Shown: piece after piece, positions 56,545 to 64,000 of the stretch | Numbering within the stretch: position 1 is the stretch's first letter | How the letters are laid out: every line of letters starts with the position of its first letter | Assembly (NCBI GenBank): GCA_023512835.1 | Contig: CM042085.1 | Coordinates: forward strand, 46,238,189-46,302,188 | Length of the DNA stretch: 64,000 bases | Reading direction: 5' to 3' | Origin: Taxillus chinensis | Lineage: Eukaryota > Streptophyta > Magnoliopsida > Santalales > Loranthaceae | The notes under the pieces: generated by a model | Told to the model about the DNA's origin: nothing | What the model saw: the letters and a program-made list of their open reading frames with translations, nothing else | The model's database searches: none | Program-made: the position numbers and the translations under genes

Positions 56545-58445
56545 TTCTCATACCTCCCAACAATTCCTATAATGAGCGGACTTGGTGAAAACCCGAAAGG
56601 GCACCAAGGGTAAAATACAAAGCTCCAACAAAAGACAAAAAAAAAAACAAGGGCGAACTTGGTGAAAACCTGAAAGGGCACCAAGGGTAAAATACAAAGC
56701 CAACAATAAATCTTGAAGGGTGAAATCAATCAGTCAGAATCTGAAAGGATCAGAATCAAAATAAATAGGGTCCGTTTCAAGTAGTAGAGACAACATCATC
56801 CAAAAACAGCGACTGCAAACAGTGGAAGACTTCGTCAAACTTGCAGCACGCTCGAATCAAATTTGTACATTATACTTTTAAAGACTTGTGATTCTATTTA
56901 TCGGATTATAACAATAGGACACTTTTTATGATATAAATATGTTTTGTGGAATTAAACTAGCAAAAATCTTTTTTATCTCTTTAATCATGTTACATCGTCT
57001 TCATTTCACATTTAAATAGAATATCTTAAATCCCCAGTGAGATCCATTGGCATTGCCTTATGAGTAGGGCCAAGCTCAAAATCCCCAAACAAATTAAGTT
57101 CCCCAACTCAGAGTACTCCTATCTCCACAGAATGTCACTGTCCCCAGAGAAGCCGTCAAGTCAAGTTCCCTAATATGGCAGAGCTCAATTTAACAGATCA
57201 TGCACAAAAGAGAGTTCCCCAGCAAAGACAGAACGGACTCTCCATCTAAAGACAACATTGTTCCCCAACAAGTTGAATGTTAGCCAACCTCTCCAACAAC
57301 GGCCAAACCCTCAGTGATACATCACATGGCATTCGATGCATACATCGCATTGCATCACATTGCATCATATTTCACCACAAGTTGAGGTTTATGCATCCCC
57401 GCATACAGCACATTGCAGTCCATGCATCATTTACATACATTCAGCATACTCTGTGATTTTAGGAACGTTGCCGTCTCTGAAGATCCTAAGAGCTCATACT
57501 CAGCAAGCTTCTCATCAAGCTATCCTAGCTTTCTTTGTTCAACTGTACACCTCTTCCCTTGCAATTTCCCCAAAGTCTAAACGCATCCCTTTGGCACTTG
57601 ACAAACTTTTCCCATTTTGGGTCACCTCGTAGAGCGATCTCCTTGAGTGAACTCGTAGAGGGAGCCCAAATTGGGTTACTTCCCAAACTCACTAATTCCT
57701 TAAAGTATTTCCCCAAATACCATTTGATGTCTCCAACAAATCTTCCCAATTTAAGCCTATCGTTGCTGTGGGCTTTCCATTTTCAATTCGAGCCTATCGT
57801 TGTAGTGGGCCTTTCATTTTTTAAGCCTATCGTTGCTGTGGGCTTTTCCATTTTCAATTTAAGCCTATCGTTGCTGTGGGCTTTTCATTTTCAATTCGAG
57901 CCTATCGTTGCAGTGGGCCTTTCACTTTTCTATTTTCAATTCAAGTCTATCGTTGTTGTGGGCTATCCATTTTCAATTCAAGCCTATCATTGTTGTGGGC
58001 TATCCATTTTCAATTCAAGCCTATCATTGCTGTGGGCTATCCATTTTCAGTTCAAGCCTATCATTGCTGTGGGCCTTTCAATTTTTAGTTCACACCCATC
58101 ATTGTTGTGGGCCTTTTCCATTTTTTAGTTCAAGCCTATCGTTGCTGTGGGCTTTTCATTTTAACCCAAGTCTATCGTTGCCGTAGGCTTTCTATTTTTC
58201 AGTTCAAGCCTTTCATTGTTGTAGGCTTTCAATCTCCAATATCTTTACATCGTAGGCAGCCTCAGATGCCGCATCAAAGTATTATCCAAGTCCACCGGCC
58301 TGCGAAGCTGCTTTTCACTCTGGGGAACAGACCTAACCACCGCTTTCTATTCTTCCTCTGTGCAAGGTAAGCTAGGTAAGTGCTCCAACCCGTCCAAAAT
58401 GACTCCTTTTAATCTTTGTACGCTGTTTGTATACAAACAGTGCAC
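56545..58445 (+). other. Ogre 2 3' untranslated region
   Basis: About 1.9 kb without a gene. Two copies of a ~70-bp segment with CTTGGTGAAAACC...GGGTAAAATACAAAGC stand at about 56575-56630 and 56655-56700. ATGCATnnATCGCATTGCATCA-type low-complexity sequence lies near 57330-57370, and the 37-bp tandem array spans 57745-58235. The ORFs predicted in the array come only from repeat periodicity. Confidence 0.75.
57745..58235 (+). repeat. ~37-bp tandem repeat, about 13 units
   Basis: Units of the form AAGCCTATCGTTGCTGTGGG followed by CTTTCCATTTTCAATTC vary from 32 to 44 bp. Ogre 1 has about 4.5 related units (17286-17433). Tandem arrays in this place are a known Ogre feature and can seed satellite DNA. 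Confidence 0.92.
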
Positions 58446-58457
58446 AAAGAGGGGCAA
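58446..58457 (+). other. Polypurine tract of Ogre 2
   Basis: AAAGAGGGGCAA directly upstream of the TTGTTGGACC junction. The LTR starts at 58459. Confidence 0.8.
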
Positions 58458-58458
58458 T

Positions 58459-60949
58459 TGTTGGACCCCATTTTGTCCAGGTTAGACATACTAACCCCGT
58501 TTGATATACCTTTCTGCCCATGCCATATACCTTGTTGAACAGGTCCACAATGATCCCATGCTTCCAAGGAATGCTCTACCCTAATCTGCATGAGATGGAC
58601 ATAATTGACACGGATGGGGGAGTCCAAAATTAATGACTTATGCTACAAGTCCTTGAAATGCCCCAAGACCAAAGTCAAATCCGGATCATCGTGGTCAAAT
58701 CCGGAACATCAAAGTCAAAGGTCAAATCCGAGCCAACACTGATCCAGACTAAGAGCTCCCACTGATGCGGAATAAGGATCCGAGCCAACACTGATCCGGA
58801 CTAAGAGCTCCCACTGATGCGGAATAAGGATCCGAGCCAACACTGATCTGGACTAAGAGCTCCCACTGATGTGGAGTAAGGATCCGAGCCAACACTGATC
58901 CGGACTAAGAGCTCCCACTGATGCGGAATAAGGATCCGAGCCAACTTTGATTCGGACTAAGAGCTCCCACTAATGCGGAATAAGGATCCGAGCCAACACT
59001 GATCTGGACGAAGAGCTCCCACTGATGCGGAGTAAGGATCCGAGCCAACACTGATCCGTACTAAGAGCTCCCACTGATGCGGAATAAGGATCCGAGCCTT
59101 CAATGATCCGGACTAATGCCTCCACTGATACGGAGTAAGCTCCAATCATCCGGAATTGCCTTTCATTGATCCGGATCTGAGCCTTTGACCCTACCAATCA
59201 TTGACTTTCGCTGATTAGCTTGTTCACGGGCATGCTCACTGTAGCTTCACGGGATTAGCTGGGCAGATACTCATCAACGGCTATCTAGTCACATGCGCGC
59301 ATTGAATGGCAAAAGGACAAGCAAGGTTGACGGTCCACCCAACATAAATGGCATCTAGTTAATAAAAAAGTGGGCTGGCATCCGTAAATGCTGCAATTAT
59401 GTAGCAGTTCCAAAGGTATTAAAAGAGGTCCTGACACCAAAGAACAGAGGTCCAGAGTCTGCACATCCGGATTACGCCCAAGTTCTTTCCTTTCCCAGCC
59501 CCTTTGCTTCGCCCAGCTCTTTCCTTTCCATATTCTCTCTCTTTCCCTGCGAGTTCCTTTTCCAAAAACAAAAACATAAAGTCCTCTCTTATACGGGTCT
59601 CTCACCCAAAATAAAATCTCTCTCACAGTTCATCCCCCTTCTCTCTATCACGATTTAAATCCTTTTCCATCAATTTCCCTCAACTCCAACGTATTATTGC
59701 AGTCTCCAAGATGAATCACAACTGATCTTCATAATTGGCGCTGCTGGAATTTTGCAATTTGGTGATTTGGCGTTCCCACAGGCGGTTTTCAGCACAGGCA
59801 GAATATTTTAAACGTAAGTTCAGGGAGTCCCGAGTTGAAACGCATTCAAGCAAAGTCAGTGTAATTTAAATTTGCTGCTGTATTTTTAGCTTATTTGTAT
59901 TTATATTTGATGTAATTTTAGTGTCTTAATTTCTTTAGCTTCTCTATATTTGATGTAATTCTTAGTATGTTTCGTTGCATTTTCCTTGTATTCTTCTGTT
60001 GTACGTTGTAATATGTAAAGTATAGTGAAAATACAAAAAAAGAAAAAAAGAAAAAGAAAAAGAAAACGAAAAAGAGAGCAAAAAAAAAAGAGATGAAAGG
60101 AAAAAGAAAAAAGAGAGGGGATGGTTTTATTTTTTTTATGTTATTTTTGTATATCACAATCACACAACTCACGTTTTATTTTGATATGCATGTATTTTGA
60201 TATGGTCAATCCTTAAGAGGAATAAACAAAAAAAAAAAAACAAAATGTTTTCCACAAAAATATTTTCCAAAACGTTCTCAATAAATAATTTTCAAAATGT
60301 TTTCAAAAATGTCTCCTAAAAAAACAAAAAAAAAAACAAACAAACAAACAAACAAACAAACAAACAAACAAAAAAACCAAAAACCAAAAAAAAAACCAAA
60401 ACGTTTTGCAATAAAATGTTTTCAAAATCTCTTCAATAACATGTTTTGAAAATGTTTTAATAAAATGTTTTCCAAAATGTCTTCCAAACAAAAAAAAATA
60501 AAAAAAAAACAAAAAAAAAAACAAAACAAAAGAAAAACAAAACCGTAGGATTTCATTTTCCACCTCAGATAAAAAAAACAAAAACAAGATTTTTAGGATC
60601 CCCTTTAGAGATTTAAAGTAAACCAATTTTAACCATTACTTTGATAAATAACTTAGCATAGACTTATAGGAAAACAATAGTGCCCCAACCGAATCACGAC
60701 AATACAAATAAATAGAAAACCCTACGCCTAAATTAGATACCGAAAGGGCACTGTAGGGGTGCTAATCCTTCCCTACACGTAACCAACTCCCGAACCCTCC
60801 TCTGATAACGCAGTCCACACATTTAAACTACTCAAAGTAGAGGGTATCCAACTGTACCCCAAAAACAGTTGGTGGTGACTCTAAATTTCTCACCATTGGT
60901 TTAGTTTGAGCTCACCCCAAACGGGCTTGGACGAAAACCAGTGATGACA
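58459..60949 (+). repeat. 3' LTR of Ogre 2 (2491 bp)
   Basis: It starts TGTTGGACCCC and ends CCAGTGATGACA. It holds the 52-bp array (58730-59120) and a segment (about 59115-59960) missing from the 5' LTR, with a CCAAAGGTATTAAAAGAGG TATA-like stretch and CTCTCTC runs. The A-rich AAAATGTTTTC region spans 60030-60540. Confidence 0.93.
58730..59120 (+). repeat. 52-bp tandem repeat in Ogre 2 3' LTR, about 7.5 units
   Basis: The same unit as 45784-46067, with CCGGACTAAG and GCGGAATAAGG in each. The copy number differs from the 5' LTR. Confidence 0.92.
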
Positions 60950-60954
60950 ACAAC

Positions 60955-63668
60955 CTTTATACAAATTTTCACTAAGGTATATAAGGCTTAATATACTTGA
61001 AGATCATCGTTACTGCTTTCTCCCTTAGCTCCATTGTCTGCTCCTTCGTATAGGCTTGGATAATGTTCCAGCTTTTATCCACCTTTACAATAGATTTGAT
61101 GAAGAAACAGAAAAATGCTCCGCAGCTATCTCCATCGGTCTTTGCAGCACCTGCTTCTTGCCTTGGATCATCGCCTTCAGTTTTTCAATTGGACCTAATG
61201 GAGTTAGGCCCCTATCTTCATAAAGTCTAGATTGCTTTACGGCTTCCGTCAGTCAAAGACACTATGGCTCCCATTGATTTCTTCTTACATTGTTTGCCAC
61301 AATCTGATGAGAATCAATTAAGATCAGCTGCTTGGATGGAATCATAAAAACAACCAACATGAAGTGCGGTGTCATGACCCGGTACGGAATGAGGATAGAT
61401 GAGAGAGATTTCCAGGGTATGCTATCCTCAGCAGTTCCGTCGATGAAGGTTTGAATGTGGGTTACATTTGGAAGATAGTCCTCATTCCAACATGGCAGGA
61501 CATCAAACATGTGTCCGTCCTTATACAGAGATGGAAACAACCTCATCTCCATCTTAACGGCTTGAGAGAAGTTGTCTATGTCTTTTGTGGTAAGCAAGCC
61601 CGTCTCATAACGAATAGTCTGAATGTCTTGAGGAGAGAAAGGGTACAGATCTGATACACATCTTTGCTCGGCATTTGACGGGGCATACTTGGTCATTGTA
61701 TCAAAAACACGTCCATCCGCATCAAGAGAATCACGATCCGCATATGACGGGAGGAAGGTGTCAACTGCGGATGGAGTGGTCGAGGGAGTAGCTGCACTTG
61801 AGGAGTTGGGCTGAGAAAAGCGACTGCGTTTGGGAATTATAACTCCCAAAAGTGGATGCAGTGAAGGCACAGGTCGTTTCTCAGCATGAGCTAAGTAAGG
61901 TGCAGAAGGATCAGATGACACTTTCTCCCCCGTTTTGGCAGATCGCCGTGGTGCGGTAGGAGGACGAGCCATGGTGTGCGCCAAGTCCGCGAAGGATGTA
62001 GATAGGGAATAAACAAACGAGGCAATGAGATCCATCTTTTGCTTGATGGAAGTGGAGGAGCCGGTCAGGGCGGAGAGGAGTTGGGCGCCTAACGTATCAA
62101 CCTTGGCGGCAATGGCAGAAATTTGGGTGCTCTGGGCTTGGGCGTGGCGGTCCAGCTGAGCGGAGAGCACATCATCGGAGTAGACCGTGCCAAACGAGGC
62201 ACGTCCAAGCGCCAACTCCGGGGCTTTAGAGGACTCCCCCGCGGGAATAGGTGCAGGGGTTCGCTGGGTAGAGGAGTCAGCAGGAGTAGCGGGGGAGTCA
62301 GCAGCAGCGGCAGAGGGAGCATCCGGAGCATCGGAGGCATCCAGAGCAGTAGATCCACTTTGACCAGAGAGGTTAACGACAAGGATGTTTGCAGCAGGAG
62401 AGGCAGGTCGGGCCTCAGAAGGAGAAGGAATGCGTGCATCATGAGCCGGGCCAGAGGTAATAGCAAAGGGAACATCCGGAATGTGGGCCGGCATAAGGAA
62501 GCCGTGGTCCAGGTTCTAGATGATCATATCCTCCGGGGAGTGGGTGTGTTTGGCATAAAACACCTTAATGTCGTGGTCAGGGATGGAGGCAGTGCAGGTG
62601 AGGCTAAAACGAAACCATAGGTCTGTTAAGGTGTTGGTGGAGAGATGGGCATGGTAGTTATGAGGTTGAGATAGGGGAGGTAAAGGGGCTTCCGGAGGAA
62701 AAGGAGAAACATCTGCCATTGTCATAGCAACGGTAACATCAACAACAGCAGCAACAGCGGGTGAGTCGGATGCAAGGACATCAGCGGGAGAAGACACTAG
62801 GGAGTCAGCTGGATGAGGACTTGGCTGAGAGGGCCCCGCAACCCTGGATGGGTCGGCACGAACGCTGTACTGGGAGGCTCGGGAGATGGATGGTGCAACG
62901 ACGAACCGAATCCGAGAGGACCGGTGAACAGAGCTAACTTCGGGTGCGTGGCTGTCGACTGGGTCACCAACCGAACTGCCCTATTGTTTCGAGGCGGGAA
63001 GGAGGCAGAGAGCAGTAGAAGGCCGGCGAGCCGTTATGGTCCCATCAGGCGTAAGGTGGCGGAGATAGTAGGCCGGGGGAAAAGGGATGGTACCATTTCT
63101 GTTGAAATGGTATGGATGCAGATACCAGAAGACTATGCTGAGAATCCGCCTGAATGATAGGTTCTTGGGACTGTTCTTCAGCAAGCGAACAAGAATGTCC
63201 CCCAGTCCATCGGGAGAAGGTCATACGGAACGGAGTCCAGAGCGGAAGTGCAAGCCAGTAGACATCGACTCAGAATGGTCGCCATACAGCGGTAGCGACC
63301 TTGGAAGGACTTCACCTTGTATTCCTTCCCTTTTTAAGTGCAGCCCATGGAAGTTGCCATAGATTTTGGGTTCGGGCGCTGAGGTTCACCAGGAGGTAGG
63401 TTGAGAGCGGCACAGAGGACGGCGGGGGTGATTACGATGGATTCACCCCAACATGGGAAAGGATGGAATTGGTGGTGCAGCGGATGCACTGGTAGTAGTC
63501 AGTAATGTCATCGATGAGAAGAGCGACTGGATTTGAAACCAGGTTCAGAATATGAGAGGCTTCCAGAAGGGGGTGTAGGTCCAAAAACCAAGCCGGAGGA
63601 TCGGAAATTGCAGGCCAATCGACCAGATGGCCGGGATTAATGCCAGAAAGAGAGAGCTTGGGTGCCAT
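60955..63668 (-). pseudogene. SIRE A third ORF with C-terminal Ulp1/C48-like domain, broken
   Basis: Read on the minus strand from ATG 63666-63668: MAPKLSLSGINPGHLVDW, the counterpart of the SIRE 2 start. The N-terminal domain (about 63668-62990) is broken by frame changes near 63430. The Ala/Pro/Ser-rich region and the C-terminal domain share one frame over 410 codons (62494-61262). The domain keeps His in TPHFMLVVFM and Asp in LILIDSHQ. A stop at 61262-61264 precedes the Cys segment. Further downstream GATGGAGATAGCTGCGG (about 61119-61136, minus) still encodes DGDSCG, but one base is missing next to the Gln. Two copies with the same domain order show that this belongs to the element rather than being a chance neighbour. 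Confidence 0.75.
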
Positions 63669-64000
63669 TGAGAGGAAGAGGGAGGAGAAAGGTAGGTCTT
63701 TGAGAGTTGAGGAGCGATGAGGGTTTAGAGATTTGGAAATGTAAACTCGTGCTGCGTGTGAAAATCCAGTATATATAAGACTGAGTCCGTGGTTGCCAAT
63801 GGATAATGGGATTAAGCGAGATAAATAGTGATCCGCCTGACAAGCTGATGTCATTTATCTTGATACTTGAGCACCTCTGAATTTAAAGATGACGTGGAGG
63901 CCGCAGAATCATGTATTCATGACATCTGTATGCCTTCTTCCGGAAATTGCTTGTCTCGAGACTTGCATTTTAAATAGACCATCATTATTCCTCCTCAAAA
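63669..64000 (-). other. Leader upstream of SIRE A third ORF
   Basis: No gene seen. It matches SIRE 2 31200-31536 on the minus strand: GAGGAGGAAT near the window edge and the TGACATCAGCnTGTCA-type block (about 63835-63853). The remaining SIRE A sequence lies beyond the window. Confidence 0.6.

Larger units (their letters stand above)
45258..60949 (+). mobile_element. Ogre/Tat-type Ty3 retrotransposon, structurally complete (Ogre 2)
   Basis: It is bounded by ACAAC (45253-45257, 60950-60954). Order: 5' LTR, PBS, ORF1, gag-pro, intron, RT-RNase H-second RNase H, integrase, 3' tandem repeats, polypurine tract, 3' LTR. Length 15.7 kb. It is inserted in SIRE A between its third ORF and 3' LTR. All domains are present, but the coding regions have at least seven in-frame stops. 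The LTRs differ by about 1% in aligned parts, with two large indels. Confidence 0.95.
41912..64000 (-). mobile_element. SIRE-type Copia element (SIRE A), minus strand, right part outside window
   Basis: Seen on the minus strand: ORF3 with its leader (64000 to 60955), the pre-LTR segment and polypurine tract (45252 to 45133), and the 3' LTR (45132 to 41912). It is interrupted by Ogre 2 (45258-60949) and, within the LTR, by another solo LTR (43119-44931). Its gag, pol and 5' LTR lie beyond 64000. It sits inside the gag of SIRE B on the same strand. Confidence 0.88.

Noticed and set aside
57535..58128. A 197-codon ORF and overlapping ORFs in two other frames
   Set aside because: They arise from the ~37-bp tandem repeat being open in several frames; the products are only the repeat and are not conserved in Ogre 1.

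Overview
The window contains no recognisable host gene. It is wall-to-wall nested LTR retrotransposons from a repeat-rich land-plant genome, most likely a eudicot. The signs are plant-specific lineages: Ty3 chromovirus of Tekay/Del type, Ty3 Ogre/Tat type with an extra ORF1 and a second RNase H, Copia of Sirevirus/SIRE type with a third ORF, and Copia of Tork/Tnt1 type. The species cannot be named from the sequence. Lineage names rest on protein motifs read by eye, while element borders rest on TG...CA ends, primer binding sites, polypurine tracts and 5-bp target duplications that can be read directly.

Layout, left to right. 1-3232: 3' half of a plus-strand Tekay element with its 3' LTR. 3233-3604: minus-strand piece of an Ogre LTR. 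3605-3665: minus-strand piece of a Tekay LTR, which resumes at 35884-36725. Between these lies Ogre 1 (3666-35883, duplication AAGGA). Ogre 1 carries a Tekay solo LTR (10270-12126, duplication ACCAG) in its protease region, and a SIRE element (SIRE 2, 23024-35682) in its 3' LTR. SIRE 2 holds a Tork element (17917-23023) in its own 5' LTR. 36726-41911 is a minus-strand SIRE (SIRE B) split by a 3.4-kb Ogre-like solo LTR (37699-41076, duplication ATATC). 41912 to the window end is a second minus-strand SIRE (SIRE A) sitting in the gag of SIRE B. SIRE A is split by an unassigned 1.8-kb solo LTR (43119-44931, duplication GTTAT) and by Ogre 2 (45258-60949, duplication ACAAC).

The insertion order can be read from who interrupts whom. 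The deepest stack is SIRE B > Tekay-minus > Ogre 1 > SIRE 2 > Tork, five levels. A deletion fused the truncated Ogre 1 LTR directly to a truncated Tork LTR at 17917. All coding regions are broken by stops and frameshifts, and I describe them as pseudogenes.

The most interesting points are these. (1) The third ORF of the SIRE elements ends in a domain with the catalytic layout of a Ulp1/C48 SUMO-type cysteine peptidase. (2) The two Ogre copies share an identical in-frame stop after the protease active site and an identical one-base frame change between the second RNase H and integrase. (3) A 185-bp intron between the Ogre gag-pro and pol regions joins the frames exactly. (4) A CGGARTAAG-type motif is amplified in tandem in LTRs of both Copia (SIRE) and Ty3 (Ogre) elements. 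(5) A palindrome with an ACGTC-type core sits just upstream of the TATA box in three Tekay LTRs.
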